Shown here: positions 1 through 7,916 of the stretch, one piece after another
Layout of the letters: the number at the start of each line of letters is the position of its first letter
Position numbering within the stretch: the stretch's first letter is position 1
Assembly (NCBI GenBank): GCA_028275345.1
Contig: JAPWUV010000001.1
Coordinates: forward strand, 124,001 to 188,000
Length of the DNA stretch: 64,000 bases
Origin: a bacterium
Lineage (GTDB): Bacteria > Zhuqueibacterota > Zhuqueibacteria > Oleimicrobiales > Geothermoviventaceae
Reading direction: 5' to 3'
The notes under the pieces: generated by a model
The model's database searches: none
What the model was told of the DNA's origin: nothing
What the model saw: the letters and a program-made list of their open reading frames with translations, nothing else
Position numbers and translations under genes: made by a program

Positions 1-3000
1 TTGCCCGGCAGGTAGTACTTGACCAGCGTGCCTGCCTGGGTCCGGTAGTTGCGAAGCTTTCGGGAATCGTACACCGTGAGGAGCACACGGCCATCGGGGC
101 GATCCACGAGCTGCCCGGCGCGGGTTTTCACCGTCCCGCGCACGGTCATGAGCGTGAGCGCACGGATAGTGTCGGGCGAGATGCTGTCGATTTGCACTTG
201 GAGACTGGGTGTGGCCAGCCGCAGAGCAGGATCGCCCAGCAGGTTGTACTTTTGGTCATTCAGGGAATTCCCGCCGGTCAGTTTGGCCCACATGAGGGCT
301 TCGCCCAAGGAGGCGGGCGTTCCGGTCTCCAAATAGGGGGCGAAGAGATAGCGCAAGAACCGCCGGTTGAAGTTCGCGTTCTCGGAGGCGTAGGCAAGTC
401 GCGTGGACGACAGCACGCCGATGGCGCCCCGATTCTTGGCTCCTACCAGCTCCTCCGACAGGCTTTGCTCCTTGGGATTGTCGAAGCGACCGAAGTCGCA
501 GGTGGCTGCGATCCAGAAGGAGAGCCGATCGCTGTTCTGGATCTTCTCGAAATCCCTTGAGGCCAGGAGCAAACGCTCGTGGGTCCAAAGATTCGCTGCC
601 CCATGTCCGATGAAATTCAGGATCAAAGTGCCTTCGTTGATTCGCTCGAGAAGAGCCTCCGTAGCTTTCGGCTTCGCCACCCCGGAATAGGCCGCAGTCC
701 GAACGGCCGGAAATTCGGTCAAATAGATCTTTTCCACGTGGAAAATCGAGGGGAAATAGCTTTCCGCGATGTTTTCGCCATCTGTGACGTGGATTGTCTC
801 GTTCCCCTCGCCTCTGTCCACAAGCTCGTCGTCGGCCACCATGGTCAGGGTGTTTTTCCAAGAGCCGAAGTTTGGCTCGGTGGCGTAGCGGATGAGCTTG
901 TCCGCCACATTCTGGGCCTGTTCTGCTGTGCGGACGGGGATCCTCCCCACGGCCATGTCCATCAGGGGATCATCCCCGGCCACGCACACGAACCAGTCGT
1001 CGGTGGTGCGGCTGAATTCCTCATCCGATTCGAGGCTTTCATAGGGCGGAATCCAGTTCTGGTCAGGGGCGACCAGGTTCTTGTAGTCGTAGTCTCCGTC
1101 GCCGAAGAGAAGCACGTGGCGAGGCTGCCCCCAGTTCTCGTAGGCGTAGCGCAAGAAGTCGCGGATGGCCGTGGGATCGAATAGCCCCCAGGAGAACTCG
1201 TCGAAGATGTCGCCGATCAAGACAACTTCGGTCTGCAGCCGCTCCTCCATCCAGTTCCTGTGGAGGCTCTGGATCTGGAGGGCCTGGCCTTCGAAATCCT
1301 CGTGCGTGATGATGATGAAATCCACCTGCCGCGGTCCGCTCCGGAGGTTGCTGGGTTTGTCCTTCACGACCCGCTCGACGGAGAGGAAACGGTCCGGGGC
1401 GAGGGCTAGATAGGTCTTCCCCTCCGGGGGACCGGAACTGGTGTCGACGAATGTGAAGGCATTGCCCTGCCAGACAAAACCAGTGATCTCCCGAACGTCC
1501 CAAAAGCGGCTGATGTCGAAGAGGCGAATCCCCTGGCTGCTGAAGCCCGAGACCCGGGCCGCCGTTGCGGATCCTCCGCTCGGCAAGGTGAAACGCAGCT
1601 CGTTGTTCCGCGCCTCCAAGCGGCGGGAGTACTCCAGCTCGTACCAATCGAGATAGCCGCTGCCCACGTCCGAGCTCGAGCTGTAGGTGATCGTCAAGGT
1701 GTTCGAGCCATCTCGTACGAGGTTGGGACGAGAAGCCTCGATCAGCCTTCGCACCACACTGAGGCTGAACACGCCGCTTGAGGAGAAGAAGGAGACTTGC
1801 CCCAAAGGGACTCCGTTTAGCTGCGCGGCGAAATTGTGGGTGGCGGTCACGTAGGCTCCAACCTGCACGCGGACGGTGGCGGTGTCCTCGGGAATGGCCC
1901 CGCTTAAGTCCAAAGAGAATTCGCGGCTGCGGCCCGTCGCCGGAACCTGCACGAAGTCCCGACCCAGCCACTCGATTCCCGAGCCCAACGGATTGACGAT
2001 CTCCTCCTCGAGGAAAACTCGCTCTCGATACTTTTGCTGGTAGGTTGCCGACGGGTAGTCGTTAGCCGATGGGATCTGCCGCATCCGCTTGCCCGGAGTG
2101 GACCCGCCCCAAGTGAGCCAGTAGACGTTATCGTAGGTGTAGTGGTTGATGTAGTGCCGCCACTGTCGAGAAGCCGGATCGTATTCCCAGCCGCTGGTGC
2201 CGCGTCCGTAGAACAGAATGTAGTCGCCCGGATCGAATCGGCCATCGCCGCCATCCGATACCAGGATCGCATTCTCGATGAGGCTGTCGGGCCGAGGGGC
2301 TGTGAGGGACCGAGGGAGCTCGCGCCCGCCATTGTTGTAGATCCGGAGCGTACTCACGTCGATGGAGGACAGATCGATCCCGGCCTTCTGCAGGGTTTGC
2401 CCGTCGAGCTTGTAGATCCCTTCCTTGCGCACGATGAGCTTGTACCAAAGGCCCTGGCTGAAGGGTGAGCCCGCCTTCCGAAGCTCCCGAGCAGGCCTGG
2501 GGAGCTGCCACCTCGCGGCCTGCTCCGGATTGAGGATCAGTTTGCTGACCATCGGGTCGGGGGCAGAGGGCTGTTCCGTCTCGGTCTGCCGGGGAGAGAG
2601 GCCGAGGTCGATCTCCACGCGCAGCCTCCGGGCCAGCTCGGCCTGACGCTGGGCGGGGAGGAATCGGAGAGCGGCCACCGTGAGCCGGAGGACCCGCTGC
2701 TGTCGCACCTGTCCCACTTCGGTCCGCAGAACCCAGTTTGGCGGGTACCAGGACGAGCTCTGGTAGATCATCGGATCGGGAACGTACTCGGCGAGGATCC
2801 CGGAGCCTCCGGGGGTTCGCCGAAGATGGGGTTGCGGAGCCAGAAGCACATCCTTGAGTTGCTGTGCCAGCTCCACTTCGGTCAGGCGGACCTCAGGATT
2901 GGATCCCGGGGGAATGGCGACGAGGATCGTGCTCTGTGGGACTTGCGGTTCGCCCGGAAGGCCGGATAACTCGCTTCCCTCAGCCCGGAACAGGTCGAAA

Positions 3001-3176
3001 GTCGAAGCGCCTTCCCGGAGGAAGTCGTGCTTCCAGTTCCCGAAGCTCAGCTCAAGGGTGATCTGTCGCTCCGTACTGGAGAGCAGTTTGGCCTGGCAGA
3101 ACGCGTCGTCTACCGCAAGGAGTCCCACCAGGAGTAGCGCGGCGCAGATCGCGGTGGGAAGGCGATGGGGTCGCAC
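1..3176 (-). CDS. porU: Type IX secretion sortase PorU, C25 peptidase family (3' end off window)
   Basis: An open frame runs from GTG at 3176 to the window edge (1058 codons, no stop), so the C-terminus is missing. An AGGAGGT ribosome-binding site sits about 7 nt upstream. The N-terminus has a signal peptide (basic start, then ICAALLLVGLLAV, ending near FCQA). A beta-rich prodomain-like region follows (YKLIVRKEGIYKLDG; DNVYWLTWGG). The C25 caspase-like fold comes last: LFGDGDYDYKN, then FIGHGAANLWTHERLL with the catalytic His, then FWIAATCDFGRFDN with the catalytic Cys. In T9SS organisms PorU cleaves the C-terminal sorting domain of cargo at the outer membrane and attaches it to the surface. 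The FIGHGAANLW and ATCDFG motifs and the general length fit PorU better than a secreted gingipain, but the missing C-terminus prevents proof. It could be another C25 member. Confidence 0.85.
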   Translation of the reverse strand, partial: MRPHRLPTAICAALLLVGLLAVDDAFCQAKLLSSTERQITLELSFGNWKHDFLREGASTFDLFRAEGSELSGLPGEPQVPQSTILVAIPPGSNPEVRLTEVELAQQLKDVLLAPQPHLRRTPGGSGILAEYVPDPMIYQSSSWYPPNWVLRTEVGQVRQQRVLRLTVAALRFLPAQRQAELARRLRVEIDLGLSPRQTETEQPSAPDPMVSKLILNPEQAARWQLPRPARELRKAGSPFSQGLWYKLIVRKEGIYKLDGQTLQKAGIDLSSIDVSTLRIYNNGGRELPRSLTAPRPDSLIENAILVSDGGDGRFDPGDYILFYGRGTSGWEYDPASRQWRHYINHYTYDNVYWLTWGGSTPGKRMRQIPSANDYPSATYQQKYRERVFLEEEIVNPLGSGIEWLGRDFVQVPATGRSREFSLDLSGAIPEDTATVRVQVGAYVTATHNFAAQLNGVPLGQVSFFSSSGVFSLSVVRRLIEASRPNLVRDGSNTLTITYSSSSDVGSGYLDWYELEYSRRLEARNNELRFTLPSGGSATAARVSGFSSQGIRLFDISRFWDVREITGFVWQGNAFTFVDTSSGPPEGKTYLALAPDRFLSVERVVKDKPSNLRSGPRQVDFIIITHEDFEGQALQIQSLHRNWMEERLQTEVVLIGDIFDEFSWGLFDPTAIRDFLRYAYENWGQPRHVLLFGDGDYDYKNLVAPDQNWIPPYESLESDEEFSRTTDDWFVCVAGDDPLMDMAVGRIPVRTAEQAQNVADKLIRYATEPNFGSWKNTLTMVADDELVDRGEGNETIHVTDGENIAESYFPSIFHVEKIYLTEFPAVRTAAYSGVAKPKATEALLERINEGTLILNFIGHGAANLWTHERLLLASRDFEKIQNSDRLSFWIAATCDFGRFDNPKEQSLSEELVGAKNRGAIGVLSSTRLAYASENANFNRRFLRYLFAPYLETGTPASLGEALMWAKLTGGNSLNDQKYNLLGDPALRLATPSLQVQIDSISPDTIRALTLMTVRGTVKTRAGQLVDRPDGRVLLTVYDSRKLRNYRTQAGTLVKYYLPG

Positions 3177-3261
3177 CTTCGGACCTCCTGGACCGATCTC
3201 GGGCTGGAAAGGGATCCGGTCGAGATTCCGGTATCTCCGCAGTATGGGCGAAGAGGGCCCC

Positions 3262-3735
3262 TCAGGCGGGGCTATTCGTCTCAAACTGGCCTGCTACAAT
3301 CCTACGGACGATGATGCCCGCGTAGGGTCTGCGCTTGGCGACGGTCCGGTCGTACAGCCGCAAGCCGACGAAAGAGGCCGCGAGACATCCGAATCCGGCG
3401 GCCACCGCAGAGTCCTCCTCCAGTCCCAGCGAAAGTCGGCCGAAGAAATAGCCCACCATCAACGCCAGAACCGGCACGATGAACACGAGGAAGGAGGATT
3501 CGAGCACGCGCTTCGGGGGGATCTCCACCTCCACTACGTCGCCGGGGGAGGCGGCCACTTCGTTCAGCGCCTCCAGGATGGCACTCCCCTCTCCGAATGC
3601 TTGACAGGCGCGACACCCTTCGCACTGCTTGCCTTTGGCGAAGCGGACCCGGGCGACTTGCCCTTCCGTCGAGAGGATGATCCCGCGTTCTCGCATTTCC
3701 TCAACCTGATGGCAAATGCCTCTGGTGTCCACCAA
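3262..3735 (-). CDS. RseC/MucC-family membrane protein
   Basis: 157 residues from a TTG start; an ATG at 3696 (MRERGIIL) is the alternative and fits the family N-terminus. The N-terminal soluble part carries a Cys cluster (CEGCRAC, near residues 38-44). Two membrane segments follow (about 80-100, SSFLVFIVPVLALMVGYFFG; and about 107-125). This is the RseC_MucC layout: a cytoplasmic Cys-containing domain and a hairpin membrane anchor. In Proteobacteria family members modulate the envelope-stress sigma factor or the SoxR-reducing system; in FCB bacteria they usually sit near rnf genes, which are absent here. It lies between rpoD, from which a terminator separates it, and porU 85 bp downstream, so it may be co-transcribed with porU. 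Family call firm, function open. Confidence 0.8.
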   Translation of the reverse strand: MVDTRGICHQVEEMRERGIILSTEGQVARVRFAKGKQCEGCRACQAFGEGSAILEALNEVAASPGDVVEVEIPPKRVLESSFLVFIVPVLALMVGYFFGRLSLGLEEDSAVAAGFGCLAASFVGLRLYDRTVAKRRPYAGIIVRRIVAGQFETNSPA

Positions 3736-3804
3736 CCTACTGTTTCAACAAGCAGGGCCCGCGGGCGTTCCCCGCACCTCCTGCCCAAGTGGAATGGGAG
3801 CAAC

Positions 3805-3835
3805 AAAAAGCCCCGCCGGCTAGGGCCAACGGGGC
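3805..3835 (-). terminator. Intrinsic terminator of rpoD
   Basis: Read on the minus strand, GCCCCGTTGGC and GCCGGCGGGGC form an 11-bp stem with two G.U pairs and a CCTA loop, followed by TTTTTG. It begins about 18 nt past the rpoD stop and should end that transcript. Confidence 0.85.
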
Positions 3836-3853
3836 CATGCGATTGAGCGAGGA

Positions 3854-4711
3854 TCACCCGAGGTACTTGCGCAGCGGCTCGAGCCGCGAGCGGTGTCGCA
3901 ACCTCCTCAAGGCTTTCTCCTTGATCTGCCGTACGCGCTCGCGAGTGAGCTGGAAATACTCCCCGATTTCCTCCAAGGTGAGGGGGCGATCGCCTTCGAG
4001 CCCGAAGTATAGCTTGATGATTTCGGCTTCGCGCGGCTTGAGGGTCTTCAACACCTTCTCGATCTCTTGCCGCAAAGACTCCCGCATCAAGCCCGCATCC
4101 GGGGGATCGTAGCGGTCGCTTTCGATCACGTCGAGGAGGCTGTTGCCGTCTTCTTCGTCGAAGGGCTCGTCCAGGGAAAGATGGCGGGCCGAGGTCTTGA
4201 GGACGTCGGCCACCTCGTAGGCGGTCATCTCCATCTTGTCGGCGAGCTCTTCCATGCTGGGCTCGCGGCCGAATTCCTTCTCCAGCTGTTCCAGGGCGCG
4301 TCCCACTTTGTTGATGGCGCCTACGCGGTTCAACGGCAGACGCACCACACGCGACTGCTCCGCCAGGGCTTGGAGGATGGATTGCCGGATCCACCAAACC
4401 GCGTAGGAGATGAACTTGAAGCCGCGGGTCTCATCGAAACGCTGCGCCGCTTTGATGAGTCCCAGGTTCCCTTCGCTGATCAGGTCTTGGAGCGGGAGCC
4501 CCTGCCCCTGGTATTCCTTGGCCACGCTGATCACGAATCGCAGATTGGCCTTCACGAGCTTCTCCAGCGCCTCCTCGTCGCCCTTGCGGATGCGCCGGGC
4601 AAGCTCGATCTCCTCCTCCGGCGACAGGGGGGAGTAGTTCCCGATCTCCTCCAGGTATTTCTCGATGGATTGCCGAGTGCGATTCTCGGATGTTCTCCTC
4701 TTCTTCGCCAT
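3854..4711 (-). CDS. rpoD: Primary (or group 2) RNA polymerase sigma-70 factor
   Basis: 285 residues from ATG 4711; the frame stays open upstream to a TTG at 4720. Region 1.2 begins near residue 10 ([22 protein letters not shown]). Region 2 is textbook ([51 protein letters not shown]). Region 3 and the region 4 helix-turn-helix follow ([20 protein letters not shown]). There is no region 1.1, giving the short length seen in the main sigma factor of Bacteroidetes/Chlorobi relatives. A strong terminator follows it. The upstream neighbour is rpsU, an echo of the classic rpsU-dnaG-rpoD macromolecular synthesis operon, but dnaG is missing between them. It could be a RpoS-like paralogue; only a genome-wide count would tell. 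Confidence 0.9.
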   Translation of the reverse strand: MAKKRRTSENRTRQSIEKYLEEIGNYSPLSPEEEIELARRIRKGDEEALEKLVKANLRFVISVAKEYQGQGLPLQDLISEGNLGLIKAAQRFDETRGFKFISYAVWWIRQSILQALAEQSRVVRLPLNRVGAINKVGRALEQLEKEFGREPSMEELADKMEMTAYEVADVLKTSARHLSLDEPFDEEDGNSLLDVIESDRYDPPDAGLMRESLRQEIEKVLKTLKPREAEIIKLYFGLEGDRPLTLEEIGEYFQLTRERVRQIKEKALRRLRHRSRLEPLRKYLG

Positions 4712-4922
4712 AGTCGCCAATGTCCACGCCTTACCGAACCAAGGTCCTCAATGCGACAATCCCTGCAGACAGCCGGTATCCACGTTCCACACTACGCCTT
4801 CGGAATACAGAAGTTCCCCCGGCAGGCCATGTTGTGGGTGGAAGCGAAGTCCTGCGTGGGGAAAGTAAGGGTCAACGGCTCGGACCAGCCTCTCCGGGGC
4901 GGATCCGGCACCGCACTTGAGG

Positions 4923-5129
4923 CTACGAGGACAGCTGATTGATCTTTTGCATCTTCCGGCGTAGGCGCCGCAGAGCCTTTCGCGCTTCGATGCGGCGTTG
5001 TTCGGAAGGCTTCACGTAGTGAGTCGTTCGCTTGATGTCCTGCAGCAGCTTGGCTTGTTCGCACTTCCTGCGGAAGCGGTTGAGCGCACTGTCGAGGCTC
5101 TCGTTCTCACCTACGATCACCTGAATCAC
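4923..5129 (-). CDS. rpsU: 30S ribosomal protein bS21
   Basis: 68 residues from GTG 5129 (reads IQVIVGENESLDSALNRF after the start). The rest is the strongly basic bS21 body (ARKALRRLRRKMQK). bS21 binds the small subunit near the 3' end of 16S rRNA and takes part in initiation. The ribosome-binding site is exceptional: AAGGAGGTGA, a full 10-nt complement of the 16S tail, about 12 nt before the start. Upstream lie a sigma-70-like promoter at 5258-5286 and an intrinsic terminator at 5191-5223, between the promoter and the gene. This suggests attenuation or autoregulation. About 210 nt separate its stop from rpoD. Confidence 0.93.
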   Translation of the reverse strand: MIQVIVGENESLDSALNRFRRKCEQAKLLQDIKRTTHYVKPSEQRRIEARKALRRLRRKMQKINQLSS

Positions 5130-5190
5130 GGGGAAAACTCACCTCCTTGGATCTAATTGGCCAAGTGTTGGTCCTGCCTTTCCACCGGGC

Positions 5191-5223
5191 AAAGAAAAAT
5201 GATTGGACTCCGGCCCAATCATT
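5191..5223 (-). terminator. Intrinsic terminator inside the rpsU leader
   Basis: On the minus strand ATGATTGG and CCAATCAT pair perfectly (9 bp with the flanking A-T), loop GCCGGAGT, followed directly by TTTTTCTTT. It lies about 28-60 nt downstream of the predicted start site of the promoter at 5258-5286 and about 60 nt before the rpsU start. It could attenuate rpsU or end a small leader RNA. It has no T-run on the plus strand. Confidence 0.75.
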
Positions 5224-5257
5224 CTCGGCGCGCTTCCTGTCCCAAATGGCGAGCGGA

Positions 5258-5286
5258 AATATAATCTCCGTGCTCCACCTTGTCAA
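5258..5286 (-). promoter_or_regulatory. Sigma-70-type promoter for rpsU
   Basis: On the minus strand TTGACA (5286-5281), a 17-nt spacer, then TATATT (5263-5258). Perfect -35, five of six in the -10, optimal spacing. The start site would be near 5251, about 120 nt upstream of rpsU. It lies downstream of the ltaE stop. Confidence 0.75.
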
Positions 5287-5456
5287 GGGGAAACTTCACC
5301 CCTTCGCGCCCGTTCCGTAGGTTACCCAGACGAGTTGTTTCGGCTGGCGCGGGGAATTCTTTAGCCTCTCGCTTCGGATGGTGTGCCTCGCTCCGCGCGG
5401 CCCCGGAGGCTTGGACTAAGGTTCCGCCCCGCTTGGCCCTCCATTCTCCCGCCAGC

Positions 5457-6491
5457 TCAGTGGGCCAACTTGCGGAGGGCCGCGATCGCACGTTCGATCC
5501 CGTCATCGTTTACGTCCAGATGGGTGACGAAACGCAGACGTCTTCTGCCAAACGGGAGGATCAATACGCCTTCTGCTGCCAAAGCCTGTACCCACCATTG
5601 CTCATCTCGCTCCGGGTGGGTTACCTCGACCACAACGATGTTGGTTTGGACTGTTTCCAGGTCCACCTCCAAGCCGGGCAGCTCAGCAATGGCCTCCGCA
5701 AGACGTCGGGCCCGGCGGTGGTCTTCTACGAGGCGCTCGCGGTGGTGCTCCAAGGCATAGATGCCCGCTGCAGCCAGCACCCCGACCTGTCGCATGCCTC
5801 CTCCCAAGATCCGTCGATAGCGGCGCATCGCGCGGATCCGTTCCCGAGTTGAGGCCACGAGGGATCCCACAGGGGCCCCGAGCCCCTTCGAGAGGCAGAC
5901 GCAGACGGTATCAAAAGGGCGAGCGTAATCGGCCGGGGAAATGCCCGTGGCCGCGCAGGCATTCCACAGTCTGGCCCCATCCATGTGCAGGAATAGCCCG
6001 TAGCGGTCGGCCACGGCGCGGATCCGGTGGATTTCCTGCAGCGGGAAGATGGTGCCGCCCGCATGATTATGCGTGTTTTCGATGGCTACGACCCGGGTTA
6101 CCGGGTAGTGTTCGTAGCGTGGGCGCACGGCCTCCTCCACCTGTTCGGCAGTGATCACCCCGCGACGCCCTGGCACGGGACGTACCTGCACGCCCGAATT
6201 GAACGCGAGTCCTCCTCCCTCGAAGTTGTAACAGTGAGCACTGAACTCGCAGATGACCTCATCCCCTGGCTGGGTGAGGGATTTGAGCGCCACCTGATTG
6301 GCCATGGTTCCGCTCGGCATGAAAAGAGCCGCTTCTTTGCCCAGGATCTCCGCAACCATTTCTTGCAAGCGGTTGACGGTTGGATCCTCTCCGAACACGT
6401 CGTCCCCGACCTCGGCCGCCGCGATGGCCTTGCGCATCCCTTCGGTGGGACGTGTCACCGTATCGCTCCGAAGATCAACAATTCGCGTCAT
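5457..6491 (-). CDS. ltaE: Low-specificity L-threonine aldolase
   Basis: 344 residues from ATG 6491, with AGAGG about 7 nt upstream. It begins with the family hallmark [31 protein letters not shown] and [13 protein letters not shown] follow. The PLP lysine lies in [12 protein letters not shown] (about residue 200), and [10 protein letters not shown] is the cofactor-binding Asp motif. The enzyme is a fold-type I PLP protein that splits L-threonine or L-allo-threonine into glycine and acetaldehyde in the cytosol. Full length for the family (about 340). It is divergent from the ABC transporter genes and seems to be transcribed alone. Confidence 0.94.
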   Translation of the reverse strand: MTRIVDLRSDTVTRPTEGMRKAIAAAEVGDDVFGEDPTVNRLQEMVAEILGKEAALFMPSGTMANQVALKSLTQPGDEVICEFSAHCYNFEGGGLAFNSGVQVRPVPGRRGVITAEQVEEAVRPRYEHYPVTRVVAIENTHNHAGGTIFPLQEIHRIRAVADRYGLFLHMDGARLWNACAATGISPADYARPFDTVCVCLSKGLGAPVGSLVASTRERIRAMRRYRRILGGGMRQVGVLAAAGIYALEHHRERLVEDHRRARRLAEAIAELPGLEVDLETVQTNIVVVEVTHPERDEQWWVQALAAEGVLILPFGRRRLRFVTHLDVNDDGIERAIAALRKLAH

Positions 6492-6623
6492 GGCGTTGCC
6501 TCTTGCTGTCGAACCTCACCCGCAGACAAGGGAATGATAGCTTCTTCGCGGGGCATTTTCAACCGCGAAAAAACCTCCCGTTCCACCGGCGCTGGTTCGA
6601 TGCAGTGGCTTACGGCTTTGCCC

Positions 6624-6651
6624 TTGAAAATCCGGGGCTTCTTGCTAAATT
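6624..6651 (+). promoter_or_regulatory. Sigma-70-type promoter for the DUF2007/ABC transporter genes
   Basis: TTGAAA (6624-6629), 16-nt spacer, TAAATT (6646-6651), about 45 nt before the TTG start at 6697. The same -10 hexamer occurs before tRNA-Val and smc. Confidence 0.6.
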
Positions 6652-6696
6652 GGGTCGGGAGTTGGATGAGCGAGCCTCAGAGAAGGGAGGATCCGC

Positions 6697-6924
6697 TTGG
6701 CCAGGTTAGTGGAGGTGTACAGGGCCCAAAGCGAGGGGGAGGCGCGGATGATCTGGGGTCTTTTGGAAAGCTACGGCATCCGGTGCACCATGGCGGGGGA
6801 GGCGATCAGCATGAGGGACGGGGAGGCTCCGAAGCCCAGCGCGGTTCCGCGGGGGATCCGACTCCTCGTCCCGGCCACCGAGGTGGAGAAGGCTCACAAG
6901 GTCCTTGAACTGCTGGGCGAGTAG
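6697..6924 (+). CDS. DUF2007 putative signal-transducing protein
   Basis: 75 residues from TTG 6697; GGGAGG lies 6 nt upstream and decides this start over the GTG at 6709. The sequence has the DUF2007 pattern: VEVYRAQSEGEARMIWGLLESYGI (shown in part: EGEARMIWGLLESYGI), a short variable loop, then GIRLLVPATEVEKAHKVLE. The fold is a small ferredoxin-like alpha/beta domain, soluble, related to the GlnB-like shape. Members are widespread and mostly uncharacterised. It is 34 nt upstream of the ABC permease and probably its operon partner. No experimental role can be assigned. Confidence 0.8.
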   Translation: MARLVEVYRAQSEGEARMIWGLLESYGIRCTMAGEAISMRDGEAPKPSAVPRGIRLLVPATEVEKAHKVLELLGE

Positions 6925-6958
6925 TCCGAATCGGCCGCGCAGGGCACCCGGTCAGAGC

Positions 6959-7891
6959 ATGGTGGAACGGCTCCGCAACCTTCAGCCTCAGGCAGTGGGA
7001 GTTCTGTTGGCCCTGGTCCTCATGGTGTTGTTCCTTTGCGTAGCCACTCCACACTTCCGCACGGCAGAGAACATCTTCAGCGTGTTCCGGAACTTCTCCT
7101 TCGTCGCCATCCTCGCCATCGGCGAGACCGTAGTGATTCTCAGCGCGGGGATCGATCTCTCGGTGGGCTCCGTACTGGGGCTTTCGGGCTGTCTGGCAGC
7201 TCTGGCCATGCGGGCGGGAATGCACGAGGCGATTGCCGTCGCGCTCGGCCTGGCTTGCGGGGGAATCTTCGGCTTGATGAATGGGGTCCTGGTCACGGGC
7301 ATCCGTCTGCCGCCGTTCATTGTGACGCTCGGGACCCTGAGTGTGGCGAGGGGCCTGGCCTACGTCGTGACGCGCGGCTGGCCCATCTCCGGCTTTTCCG
7401 AAGGGTTCATGTGGCTCGGACAGGGCTCGCTGTGGGTTGTCCCGGTGCCGGTCGTGGTGATGTTCGTCTTCGGCGGGTTCATTTCCGTGCTATTGCGGCA
7501 TACGGTCTGGGGGCGGCAGCTCTACGCGGTCGGCGGGAATGAGGAAGCCGCCCGCCTTTCCGGCGTCCCTGTAGCCCGTGTGAAGGTGATCGCCTACGTG
7601 CTCTCGGGCTTCGCCTCGGCTCTCACCGGACTCCTCCTGATGGCTCGTCTGGGGGTGTCGCAGCCCGTGGCGGGGCAGGGGTACGAACTGGACGCCATAG
7701 CTGCGTCCGTCATTGGCGGTACGAGCCTCATGGGTGGGCAGGGGAGCGTTTCGGGTGTGATCATCGGCGCCGCAGTGATGGGGGTGCTGCGCAACGGGCT
7801 GGTACTATTGGGTGTTTCGGCCTTCTGGCAGCAGGTGGTCCTGGGCGCAGTGATCGTCTTGGCGGTTGCTCTGGATAGGCTTCGCCAATGA
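6959..7891 (+). CDS. ABC transporter permease, ribose/simple-sugar type (RbsC family)
   Basis: 310 residues from ATG 6959 (the frame is open from 6905, but the first residues there overlap the previous gene). It has about eight to ten hydrophobic segments and the BPD_transp_2 signatures: GETVVILSAGIDLSVGSVLG, PFIVTLGTLSVARGLAYV, GGNEEAARLSGVPV and AASVIGGTSLMGGQGSV. These are typical of RbsC/XylH-like permeases that import monosaccharides or autoinducer-like sugars through the inner membrane. The binding lipoprotein follows 25 nt downstream. The ATPase that normally belongs to such an operon (RbsA, with two nucleotide-binding domains) is absent on both sides, so it must be supplied from elsewhere. 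Substrate unknown. Confidence 0.9.
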   Translation: MVERLRNLQPQAVGVLLALVLMVLFLCVATPHFRTAENIFSVFRNFSFVAILAIGETVVILSAGIDLSVGSVLGLSGCLAALAMRAGMHEAIAVALGLACGGIFGLMNGVLVTGIRLPPFIVTLGTLSVARGLAYVVTRGWPISGFSEGFMWLGQGSLWVVPVPVVVMFVFGGFISVLLRHTVWGRQLYAVGGNEEAARLSGVPVARVKVIAYVLSGFASALTGLLLMARLGVSQPVAGQGYELDAIAASVIGGTSLMGGQGSVSGVIIGAAVMGVLRNGLVLLGVSAFWQQVVLGAVIVLAVALDRLRQ

Positions 7892-7916
7892 AGCCACACC
7901 ACGGACGGGAGGGCCA

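Noticed and set aside
54-2511. Several open frames antisense or out of frame to porU (e.g. 256-861, 1063-1971, 1904-2332)
   Set aside because: Shadows of the porU frame; the real reading frame is open through the whole stretch from 3176 to the edge and carries the C25 motifs.
5287-5456. Hairpin AAGGGG/CCCCTT after ltaE as terminator
   Set aside because: Followed by GACAAGG, not a T-run, and it overlaps the -35 of the rpsU promoter.
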